DNA of 64,000 bases from an uncultured Chryseobacterium sp. GTDB taxonomy: Bacteria; Bacteroidota; Bacteroidia; Flavobacteriales; Weeksellaceae. The notes beneath the pieces are model-generated. The model was not told the origin of the DNA. It saw only the letters and a program-made list of their open reading frames with translations, and did not search any database. The first letter of the stretch is position 1, and the number at the start of each line of letters is the position of its first letter. The position numbers and the translations under genes are program-made. The stretch spans positions 24,822 to 88,821 of the forward strand of contig CAJYGB010000009.1 of the NCBI GenBank assembly GCA_913774355.1, given 5' to 3'. Shown here piece after piece: positions 1-7,451 of this stretch.

Positions 1-134
1 TCTTTTATAGAATCATCCCTTAATAAGTCCTGCTCCTCATATCTTGCACATATTATTGATAAGGTAGGATCTTTTTTTATAAGTTCCTTCACTTTCTTTA
101 ATGCGTAGGCTTCTTTTTTTTCTTTATCTATCAT
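1..134 (-). CDS. Partial small gene, probable immunity protein (runs off window)
   Basis: An ATG at 134 opens a reading frame that stays open to base 1, giving about 44 residues that begin MIDKEKKEAYALKKVKELIK and are rich in Lys and Glu. It begins 8 bases after the stop of the zincin-toxin remnant, the usual place for an immunity gene in polymorphic-toxin loci. I do not recognise the family from this fragment. The immunity role is inferred from position only. Confidence 0.5.
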   Translation of the reverse strand, partial: MIDKEKKEAYALKKVKELIKKDPTLSIICARYEEQDLLRDDSIK

Positions 135-142
135 GGTCAATA

Positions 143-553
143 TTATTTTATAATTATTTTGCTTATATCTATTCCTAGTTTTTTACAGTCTTTTATTGCT
201 TCATTAATGTTTTTTTCGCTTAGTCTCATATCTTGTGGGCTAAATCTACCTTTACCAAATATATCTAACCATTTATTTTGTTCTTCCACTACTTTATCAT
301 AAACATATTTTTCTTTGATATATGTGCTTATTAATCTGTCTTTTTCAGGGATTTTTCGTGTTAAGAGTAGTTTTTCAAATTCTTCTAATTTTCTATTATT
401 TGGTATCTCGATAATCTGTTCTCCTGTTAAGTATCGCTTTCTTCCTCTTCTTAAATAATCCTCAAAATGCATGCATTCATGAAACATTTCTAAGTCTGTA
501 ACATCCTTTCTGATCCAAATAGTTGGAGGTATCCATATATTCGGAAAGTAGCT
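143..553 (-). pseudogene. Start-less remnant of a zincin-type (HExxH) polymorphic toxin domain
   Basis: The only ATG (487) lies two residues before a zinc-protease motif, HECMH. The frame stays open and protein-like upstream of it to an in-frame TAA at 554-556, with the stretch IWIRKDVTDLEMFHECMH. That context resembles the Tox-MPTase4-type metallopeptidase toxins found at the C-termini of polymorphic toxins. From the ATG the product would be 114 residues. No start codon precedes the conserved block and a terminator lies just upstream, so I read it as a displaced, silent toxin tip (orphan cassette). A short active 114-residue protein is less likely. Family assignment is by motif only. Confidence 0.6.
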
Positions 554-582
554 TTATTTTATCAAATACTAATATAAATAAT

Positions 583-604
583 AAAAAAACCACCCGAAGG
601 TGGC
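583..604 (-). terminator. Intrinsic terminator after the Imm35 genes
   Basis: A perfect 5-bp stem (CCACC/GGTGG) with a CGAA loop is followed, on the minus strand, by a run of seven T. It closes the toxin-Imm35 transcript and isolates the downstream toxin remnant from it. Confidence 0.8.
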
Positions 605-610
605 TATGCA

Positions 611-936
611 TTATTCTAGGCTACTATTTGATCCTAAAATGTTAGTAAATCTTCCTGCTTCGTATTCTTGAATATAATATTCTTCAGATTTGCTGGTTCC
701 AAATACGATAATGTTTTCTGTTTTGTTTTCTATCAGGAAAGGAGCATTCCCAAGTAAAGTATTATCATCATCATTTCTAGTGTCATTATATTTTTTTGTA
801 TTGTAGAAAAATATAATACCATAAGGCTTTTTTATTGCTTCGTTATCTAAAATGACAAGGTCTACTCCACTTTTCTCTTTTCTTTCTTTTACGTAATTTT
901 TGCGATTTCTATGACTTGTTGTTCTGTTAACATCAT
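611..936 (-). pseudogene. Second Imm35-type immunity gene, broken by a one-base frameshift
   Basis: From the ATG at 936 (or 933) the frame reads MLTEQQVIEIAKI and then stops. Adding one A to the A5 run at about 897-901 restores an Imm35-like protein of about 108 residues: YVKERKEKSGVDLVILDN, then KKPYGIIFFYNTKKY, then LLGNAPFLIENKT, then EEYYIQEYEAGRF, ending at TAA 611-613. It aligns through its length with the intact neighbour at 965-1276, including the AKxYVKE junction where the base is missing. It is either a genuine recent pseudogene or a homopolymer error in the assembly. Confidence 0.75.
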
Positions 937-964
937 GATTTTTAATTTAATATAAGTAAATCTA

Positions 965-1276
965 TTAATTTTGATTAGGATCCCAAACACCATATGATGC
1001 AGGCTTCCAGGTACCATCCTCATATCCTCTAATATAGTAATCAACATCCATAGCAGTACCAAATGGAATAACAATACCGGTGTCATTTTTCACCAGAAAA
1101 GGTCCATTTCCTGCCAATCGATGTTTCTTGTAATCTTTAGCGTGGTAATAATAAATATTTCCATAAGATTTTTTAATTGTAAAGTCATTATTAACCATTA
1201 ACTCTACATTAATTTCTTGTTCAATTTCTTTTACATATTTTTTAGCTACTAAAAGCATTTCATTTTCTGATAGCAT
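965..1276 (-). CDS. Imm35-type immunity protein
   Basis: A 103-residue cytosolic protein with the hallmarks of the Imm35 family: an N-terminal helix (AKKYVKEIEQE), a strand region YGNIYYYHAKDY, the central LAGNGPFLV motif, and a C-terminal DYYIRGYEDG. It lies 41 bases downstream of the papain-like toxin gene on the same strand, so it should be that toxin's immunity partner. The family name rests on motif recall; the pairing is from position. A frameshifted paralogue follows it. Confidence 0.8.
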   Translation of the reverse strand: MLSENEMLLVAKKYVKEIEQEINVELMVNNDFTIKKSYGNIYYYHAKDYKKHRLAGNGPFLVKNDTGIVIPFGTAMDVDYYIRGYEDGTWKPASYGVWDPNQN

Positions 1277-1317
1277 ATATTAATCTATTTTTAAGTATTC
1301 AAAATATTTGTATTCTC

Positions 1318-3606
1318 CTATTTTGCTAATACGCCAAATTGTCCATCAGGCAATATTAATCTTCCATTTTCTCTAACAATATTAAAAACATGACCAGGTT
1401 TCATTTCATTCACATAAGCATAGATAACCCCTATTTCTCCTTCTTGCATTCCATTTATTCCCTTTAGATCTTTTAATTCAGCTATTTTAATAAATTTATT
1501 ACCATAAATTTCTTCTAATAGCTCTACTTCTTGTCCTGCAGAGTGTAAAGCACTTGATATTTTTCCTGTTCTTAAGTATTCTACAACTTTTTTCACCACA
1601 TTTACACAGTTGGTATTAGAAATCATTACGACTTCTCCATTTACTACATGATGATTAAAATATGGTAGTACTTCATAAATATAATCAAGTGCATTTTCAG
1701 CGGTAATTTTACCTGTATTTATAGCCTCCTGAATAGCTTTCCATCCCGCTTCAAACTCTTCTGCTGTCATGCTAAAACGTGGCGTAAGATTTTCTGCCAT
1801 TCCCGCAAGACGGCTCATCTCTTGATCAAGCTTTGTAATGTTACCGCCGGCTTTCCTGTAAAGATAATCTAGGAATTTTCCCGTTCTTCCAGCGGAATCT
1901 GCTTGAAAGAACTTTTTCCCTTTATAAAGTACTGCTACCTCTTTCTTTGCATTTTCTATAAAAAGCACTCTCAGTTTTTCAAAATCAGCAGCATGATTGG
2001 TGATACTTCTGACACCATCTTTTGAAAGAACCCTTAATCCATTTTTAGAATAATTCCTTAAAGGAAACGAATATAATGCATTTTTAATTAATTTTTGTAA
2101 GCTTTCCTGCTGACGCGGATACCTGGATGTATACAGGACTTCTACGGTGACATCCAATGCTTTTTCTGCTTTTGTTAACATGCTCGCCATGGCACCTGCT
2201 GTTCCCTGGACCATATAAATATCATCCCATAATTCCAGAAGCTTCTTCCCCTCAGTGGTGAATTTAAGCTCATCTCTGAGCCGGGTCTCTATATAAAAAT
2301 CTGAAAGGGCCACTCCGATATCTGCATAAGCCGCATATAAAGGCAATCCTGAAACTCCGGATTCAATGGTTGCAAGGCTGGCGGAAATCACCATGAGATC
2401 CGCGGCGACGCGAAGACATCTTAATACATCTTCAGCAGCTTTTTTCTGAGCGATATGATAAAGAAACACAGCAGGCACTTCAGTATCGGTTTCATGAGTC
2501 TGAACCTTACCTGTCCGAAGTTTTTCCTTTTCATACACTTTGAGGTGCAGCATATCCAGAGGCCTGAATTCTCCGTTTTCAGCTTCAATTTTCTCTGTTT
2601 TCAGATTAAACACTTTTACCGTATTGATCAGGGTGACGATATTATCAAGGTCTCCTTCCATAAAATATCCGGTAAGTTCACAATGTCTTTCTATCGTATC
2701 GGAATCCCTGCTGACGCCCAGTGCGAAAAGAGAACCGCTTTGTAAAGGTTGGTGGGCGTCATCCGTTGCATGCTGAGCCTGCATGAAAGCGGTTACATAG
2801 ATGACAAAAAGTTCCTTGTTTTCAAACAACTGACCATGGGCAGCCTGATTCGTATCTGAAATAATGCCTTTTCCCATGTACACGCTTTCTCCATCCAGAG
2901 AATGATAAATATGCAGAATGAGCTTAGGGTCGTTTTTAATCTTTCGGTAAACGAACTCCCCGGATATTGCCGTAAGGATACGGATCGCATAACGGCTCTT
3001 GTCTCTGAACGGCTCTGCTGCCAGAGCAGCAGCTTTCCCTATTGAATCTACATCGCGGATTAGCTGAGAATCAAAATTCAAAAACTGTAAAAAATGATCC
3101 CATAACAGCTCGTCTGAAAGCTTCTTTGCTTTTCCTTTATAATCCACCCCGGTCAGGGCAAAATTTGGAAGCTGATTGTAGAAGAACATCAGGTCATCAA
3201 TAGAAGTAAGCCCGTTTCCTGCCTCTTCAAAATGAGCTATAAGCGCAACCTGCGCTTCCTGTTGATGGTACGGAAAAAGGTAAGTGATGGCAGCCATGTA
3301 GTATTCGACATCACTCAGCCTGATCTGTATGGCATCAGGAGATTCTGAAGAATAATGGACAGTGGCTTCCGTCTCATTTATTACGGTTTTTGTGGCTTCT
3401 CGATGGTAATTACGATAAGGGATGTTGATGGTGCATTCTATCTTTCTCTCCCGGATTCCGATCGCCGTATGATGGGTATATTTTCGGGGGTCAATATACC
3501 CCGGGCTTATATTCACCCAGACCTTTTTATCAAGGCGTTCCAGAAATGAGTTTTGAAATTGTTTTTCATCCAATTTAGGCTCTTGGATAATTAATTTCTC
3601 AATCAT
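1318..3606 (-). CDS. Polymorphic toxin with C-terminal papain-like (Tox-PL) domain
   Basis: Read from the ATG at 3606 this is 762 residues. Residues 1-640 resemble nothing I know and have no signal peptide or clear membrane span. The last 120 residues carry a papain-fold toxin signature: Cys667 in NTNCVNVV, His739 in PGHVFNIV and Asp754 in LPDGQFG, the Cys-His-Asp order of Tox-PL (peptidase or deamidase) toxins. The frame continues upstream of the ATG through 31 sense codons to an in-frame TAG, beyond which lies a 65-residue frame with its own ATG at 3897. The ancestral protein was therefore about 859 residues. Imm35-type immunity genes follow. Whether the shorter form is made is unknown. Confidence 0.7.
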   Translation of the reverse strand: MIEKLIIQEPKLDEKQFQNSFLERLDKKVWVNISPGYIDPRKYTHHTAIGIRERKIECTINIPYRNYHREATKTVINETEATVHYSSESPDAIQIRLSDVEYYMAAITYLFPYHQQEAQVALIAHFEEAGNGLTSIDDLMFFYNQLPNFALTGVDYKGKAKKLSDELLWDHFLQFLNFDSQLIRDVDSIGKAAALAAEPFRDKSRYAIRILTAISGEFVYRKIKNDPKLILHIYHSLDGESVYMGKGIISDTNQAAHGQLFENKELFVIYVTAFMQAQHATDDAHQPLQSGSLFALGVSRDSDTIERHCELTGYFMEGDLDNIVTLINTVKVFNLKTEKIEAENGEFRPLDMLHLKVYEKEKLRTGKVQTHETDTEVPAVFLYHIAQKKAAEDVLRCLRVAADLMVISASLATIESGVSGLPLYAAYADIGVALSDFYIETRLRDELKFTTEGKKLLELWDDIYMVQGTAGAMASMLTKAEKALDVTVEVLYTSRYPRQQESLQKLIKNALYSFPLRNYSKNGLRVLSKDGVRSITNHAADFEKLRVLFIENAKKEVAVLYKGKKFFQADSAGRTGKFLDYLYRKAGGNITKLDQEMSRLAGMAENLTPRFSMTAEEFEAGWKAIQEAINTGKITAENALDYIYEVLPYFNHHVVNGEVVMISNTNCVNVVKKVVEYLRTGKISSALHSAGQEVELLEEIYGNKFIKIAELKDLKGINGMQEGEIGVIYAYVNEMKPGHVFNIVRENGRLILPDGQFGVLAK

Positions 3607-3699
3607 TTTAGCCTTTACTCTTACGTTATCGATCTTTGCCGAAGGGATGTCTTTTAGATTTACTTTTTCTACTTCCTGAGAATAATTGATAAAGTTTTT

Positions 3700-3897
3700 C
3701 TATGCATCAAACAGATAGGTATTAAAATCGGTTGACGAAACAAGTAATGAGAAAATCTTCCTTTCATCCACCCAAAGGTTGGTAAAAAAGGGTTCTATGG
3801 AATTGGTGGCAATTTTTTCTCCTCTCATATCGGCCCATATCTCCCGGGCGATCTTATCAAAATCGTCCATTCCTTTTAAAGTATTTTTAAAATTCAT
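3700..3897 (-). pseudogene. N-terminal piece of the same toxin gene, cut off by an amber codon
   Basis: This 65-residue frame starts MNFKNTLKGMDDF and ends at TAG (3700-3702). The next codons in the same frame (KNFINYSQEVEKVNLKDI) run without a stop into the 762-residue toxin frame. One base change from CAG (Gln) would create this TAG. It is best read as the 5' end of one interrupted gene, not as a separate small gene. Confidence 0.75.
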
Positions 3898-4099
3898 ATT
3901 CAGGTTTTTTCATGATTAATATTGTATTTTGGTTTATATTACGTTTTAGATAAATAGAGATGGTCTTATAGCATCATCTTAATCTCTCTAATGCAAAGAT
4001 CAATGCTGGTAACGACAAAACTCGACGTATAAAAATTAATTTTTTAAATTTTTGTAAAAATATTTTCTGCAAACTGCCGGGCTTTATTTTTAAGATTCA

Positions 4100-4133
4100 T
4101 TGCTCAATAGTCTTTTAATTTTAAATACATTTG
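4100..4133 (+). promoter_or_regulatory. Bacteroidota-type promoter for the flexirubin plus arm
   Basis: TTG at 4100-4102 and TACATTTG at 4126-4133 are separated by 23 bases, within the range seen for flavobacterial TTG/TAnnTTTG promoters. The predicted transcript start is about 15 bases before the TTG start codon at 4154. Confidence 0.6.
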
Positions 4134-4153
4134 TCCTTTAAAAATAAGAACCA

Positions 4154-5449
4154 TTGGAATTCCATCCATCCATCGAAAAAGCAGAAGCTGCGGAAATCAA
4201 AAGATTTCAGGAGCAAAAACTTCAGGAACTGTTGGTGTATCTTGAAATGCATTCCCCTTTTTACCAAAGGATATTTAAAGAAAACGGGATCCGTATTGCC
4301 GACATTCAGACTTTGGAAGATCTGCAGAAGATCCCTACCACGACAAAGAACGATATTCAGCAGAACAATGATGATTTCTTCTGCATTACACCTGATAAAA
4401 TAGTGGATTACAGCACGACTTCGGGAACCCTGGGTGATCCTGTCACATTTGGATTGTCGGATAACGACTTGGAACGCCTCTCGTACAACGAAGCCATTTC
4501 CTTCGCCTGTGCTGGAATCCAGAAAGGAGATGTGGTACAGATGATCACTACCATCGATAAAAGGTTCATGGCCGGGCTGGCTTACTTTTTAGGCTTACGG
4601 AAAATGGGAGCCAGCGTTGTGAGAATGGGGCCGGGAATTCCCGAACTGCAGTGGGATTCCATCTTTCGGTACAAACCGAAATACCTGATTACCGTTCCTT
4701 CCTTCCTGTTGAAAATGATTGATTATGCTGAAAAGCACGGAATTGATTATCAGAATTCCAGCGTATACGGAGCAGTGTGTATCGGGGAAAGCATCAAAAA
4801 CCAGGATTTTACGGATAATATTCTGTCAAAAAAGATCAAAGAGAAGTGGAACATCAAACTTTTCTCCACGTATGCTTCCACCGAAATGAGCACCGCCTTT
4901 ACGGAATGCGAACAGCAGACCGGCGGCCATCATCATCCGGAACTCATCATCACGGAAATTCTTGACGATGATGGAAATCCTGTAAAAGAAGGAGAAAGTG
5001 GCGAACTGACCATCACGACGTTGGGTGTCGAAGCTTTACCTTTGCTAAGATTTAAAACCGGGGATATCGTAAAAGCCCATTACGAGCCCTGCCCATGCGG
5101 AAGGAACACCATGAGGCTGGGACCTGTTCTCGGAAGAAAACAGCAGATGATCAAATACAAAGGAACCACGCTCTATCCGCCGGCGATGAATGATATCCTG
5201 AATGATTTCAACAACATTCTGTGCTACCAGATCGTGATCCAATCGAATGAGATAGGCCTGGATGAAATTATCATTAAGATCAGTACCGGCAGCGATTCCG
5301 AGACGTTCGTAAATGAAGTGAGGGATCATTTCCGCGCCAAGTTAAGGGTGAGCCCAAAAATTGAAATCATTGATTTTGAAATATTATCTAAAACCGTGTT
5401 TAATCCGAACAACAGGAAACCGATTACCTTTATCGATTTACGGAACTAA
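4154..5449 (+). CDS. PaaK-like adenylate-forming ligase (coumarate activation)
   Basis: A 431-residue member of the phenylacetate-CoA ligase branch of the AMP-binding superfamily. It shows the phosphate-binding loop TTSGTLGDP, the adenine motif STYASTEM and the ribose-binding FKTGDIV, followed by a Cys-rich PCPCGR stretch typical of PaaK proteins. It starts at TTG. In this cluster its likely job is to activate 4-coumarate (made by the ammonia-lyase downstream) and pass it to CoA or to an ACP as the starter of the aryl polyene. The enzyme class is clear; the exact substrate is inferred from context. Confidence 0.82.
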   Translation: MEFHPSIEKAEAAEIKRFQEQKLQELLVYLEMHSPFYQRIFKENGIRIADIQTLEDLQKIPTTTKNDIQQNNDDFFCITPDKIVDYSTTSGTLGDPVTFGLSDNDLERLSYNEAISFACAGIQKGDVVQMITTIDKRFMAGLAYFLGLRKMGASVVRMGPGIPELQWDSIFRYKPKYLITVPSFLLKMIDYAEKHGIDYQNSSVYGAVCIGESIKNQDFTDNILSKKIKEKWNIKLFSTYASTEMSTAFTECEQQTGGHHHPELIITEILDDDGNPVKEGESGELTITTLGVEALPLLRFKTGDIVKAHYEPCPCGRNTMRLGPVLGRKQQMIKYKGTTLYPPAMNDILNDFNNILCYQIVIQSNEIGLDEIIIKISTGSDSETFVNEVRDHFRAKLRVSPKIEIIDFEILSKTVFNPNNRKPITFIDLRN

Positions 5450-5470
5450 CATTACATAAATTAATAACTC

Positions 5471-6070
5471 ATGAAAAAATTAGCATTAACCTTTTTTGTT
5501 TTCTTAATGGGCATGGTCTGTGCTCAAAAGATGAAAGTCACTTCCGGAAATTTTGATTTCCTGAAAGGGCAGACCGAACTAAACCTGCAGATGGATTACA
5601 GCCATGTGAAATTCTACAAAGAAAATATGGATGAGACGGCCTATATCGCCAAGCAGGAAAAAGATATTCAGAAGGCCGGTAAAAGTCCCGAAGAATTTGA
5701 AAAATGGAAAAAAGACTGGGCGTATTCCAAAGATACGCAGTTTACGGAAAAATTCCTGGCTTCGATGAACAAGAATACGGACATTAAAACCTCCGTCAAT
5801 AATCCGTCCGCAAAATATACCCTGATTGTTGAAACTGTCTGGATTTATCCGGGATGGTTCGCAGGAATTATGAACCAGCCGTCGAAGCTCAGCACCCTCC
5901 TGAAATTTGTAGAGACTGCTGACCGATCTCATGTTTTACTGGAAATTGACAGTAAAAACGCACCCGGGGATAATTTTGTAGGATTGCCGAATAACAATGA
6001 CAGGATTTCTGAAGGCTATGCCAAAACAGCCAAAACGCTGGCTCGCATGATCGAAAACAAAATCAGATAA
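5471..6070 (+). CDS. Secreted protein of unknown function, flexirubin cluster
   Basis: A 199-residue protein with a clear signal peptide (MKKLALTFFVFLMGMVCAQ), so periplasmic or surface-located. The mature part has alternating charged helices and a WIYPGWFAGI segment. I do not recognise a domain. It follows the ligase gene by 21 bases and is followed at once by a bidirectional terminator, so it is the last gene of that two-gene unit. Confidence 0.7.
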   Translation: MKKLALTFFVFLMGMVCAQKMKVTSGNFDFLKGQTELNLQMDYSHVKFYKENMDETAYIAKQEKDIQKAGKSPEEFEKWKKDWAYSKDTQFTEKFLASMNKNTDIKTSVNNPSAKYTLIVETVWIYPGWFAGIMNQPSKLSTLLKFVETADRSHVLLEIDSKNAPGDNFVGLPNNNDRISEGYAKTAKTLARMIENKIR

Positions 6071-6071
6071 A

Positions 6072-6109
6072 AAATAAATCCGCTTCCCATTCCGGGAGCG
6101 GATTTATTT
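6072..6109. terminator. Bidirectional terminator between convergent genes
   Basis: AAATAAATCCGCT and AGCGGATTTATTT pair perfectly over 13 bp, with an inner CCC/GGG stem. A/T tracts on both sides let it end both the plus-strand gene and the convergent halogenase-like gene, whose stop codon touches it. Confidence 0.88.
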
Positions 6110-7353
6110 TATGCCTGTTGCTTTTCTGTTTTAATAAATTCAGCTAAATTTTTGATCGCCGTATCGTGTATCCTGACGAATGTATTCTTTTTGTTCCAGA
6201 CATATCCGGCCAGCACGGCACAGATCTTCCGCTTCACATCCGGGTTTTCCGGCTGGTGGAAGAACAGTTCCTGAAGATTTCCGGTGTACCATTCTTTCAC
6301 ATAAGTGGTGAAAACATCAACGCCGTACAGGATGTAATCTGCAAATTCTTTCTGCCAGTCTACTTTTTCACCGTTCAGTTGTCGTAAGACCAATTTTGCG
6401 GCTGTCATTCCGCCTTCGGTGGCAAAGGCCATCCCTGAAGAGAAAACCGGATCCAGGAATTCCGAAGCATTTCCCGTTAAGGCAAATCCGTCGCCGTATA
6501 ATTTTTTTACCGAGCAGGAATAATCTTTCAGATGCTTAGGTTCAAAAAGAAAATCCACATCCCCGAAACGGTTTACATAATAATCCGACAGGGAAATGGC
6601 TTTTCTCAACGCCTCTGCCGTATCGCCGTTTTCGGATAATTTATCAATATATTCTGTCGGTCCTACGATTCCGACGCTGGTATTTCCGTTGGAGAAAGGG
6701 ATCACCCAAAGCCAGACCTCCGTTTCAATAATATCGAATGAGATCAGCGTTCCTTCGGTTCCTTCTTCACGGTTGAGGTCCTTTACATGGGAGAAGATCG
6801 CAGAGTGAGGCGATAGTTTCGATGGCTTTTCAAGATCCAGAAGCCTTGGAAGCACCCTTCCGTAGCCGCTGGAATCGATCACGAATTTGGCGTGGATCTC
6901 TTTTGTTTCCCCGTCTTTGGTTCTTACAGTCGTTACGGAATCGGTTCCGTTAAATTCAATACCGATTACTTCTGTTTCAAACTCCAGATCGATGCCTTTA
7001 TTGATGACTTCCTGAGCGAGTACATTGTCAAAATCCGCTCTCGGAACCTGCCAGGTCCAGTCCCAGCCTTCCCCAAATTTATTGCTGAAATCAAAAATGC
7101 AGACTTCGTTGCCTCTTAAAAAACGGGCGCCAAGTTTCTTTTCAAATCCCATTTTATCCAGTGCCGGAAACAGGCCGGCCTCGTCAAAATGATCCATCAC
7201 CCGCGGGATAAGGCTTTCCCCCACCACCAATCTGGGAAACTTCGTTTTTTCAACAACTTTTACGCTGACGTTGTTCTTCTTTAAGTATGAAGAAGATACG
7301 CACCCGGAAGGCCCGGCACCGATTACAAGAACGTCAACAAATTCTTTGCTCAT
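6109..7353 (-). CDS. FAD-dependent oxidoreductase, flavin halogenase family
   Basis: A 414-residue flavoprotein. It has an N-terminal dinucleotide-binding motif (VIGAGPSG), the FPRLVVGESLIP block common to flavin-dependent halogenases and their relatives, and at residues 214-219 WLWVIP, matching the WxWxIP halogenase signature. A second FAD block reads GDGFALTGNASEFLDPVFSSG. Chlorinated flexirubins are known, so ring halogenation is an attractive role, but family members also act as non-halogenating oxidoreductases. It is the only minus-strand gene within the plus arm and is divergent from the ammonia-lyase gene. Confidence 0.78.
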   Translation of the reverse strand: MSKEFVDVLVIGAGPSGCVSSSYLKKNNVSVKVVEKTKFPRLVVGESLIPRVMDHFDEAGLFPALDKMGFEKKLGARFLRGNEVCIFDFSNKFGEGWDWTWQVPRADFDNVLAQEVINKGIDLEFETEVIGIEFNGTDSVTTVRTKDGETKEIHAKFVIDSSGYGRVLPRLLDLEKPSKLSPHSAIFSHVKDLNREEGTEGTLISFDIIETEVWLWVIPFSNGNTSVGIVGPTEYIDKLSENGDTAEALRKAISLSDYYVNRFGDVDFLFEPKHLKDYSCSVKKLYGDGFALTGNASEFLDPVFSSGMAFATEGGMTAAKLVLRQLNGEKVDWQKEFADYILYGVDVFTTYVKEWYTGNLQELFFHQPENPDVKRKICAVLAGYVWNKKNTFVRIHDTAIKNLAEFIKTEKQQA

Positions 7354-7354
7354 C

Positions 7355-7390
7355 TTTGATTTTTTATTTTAATAATAACTTCTATCTTTG
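7355..7390 (+). promoter_or_regulatory. Promoter for the ammonia-lyase operon
   Basis: TATCTTTG at 7383-7390 fits the TAnnTTTG -7 box. TTTG at 7355-7358 is a possible -33 element at a rather long spacing of 24 bases. The ammonia-lyase ATG is at 7452, leaving a leader of roughly 55 bases. Confidence 0.5.
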
Positions 7391-7451
7391 CCGCAAAATT
7401 AATGACAATTAATTAATAATTACAAAATTATCTTATTATTACTTTTAATTA

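Noticed and set aside
889-1086. 65-codon minus-strand frame overlapping the Imm35 genes
   Set aside because: Its last 15 codons are the true start of the frameshifted Imm35 copy; the rest is antiphase to the intact copy.
3700-3702. TAG as a recoded sense codon
   Set aside because: Nothing in the window suggests amber recoding: other genes here end in TAG (for example 16168-16170 and 39095-39097) in ordinary positions.
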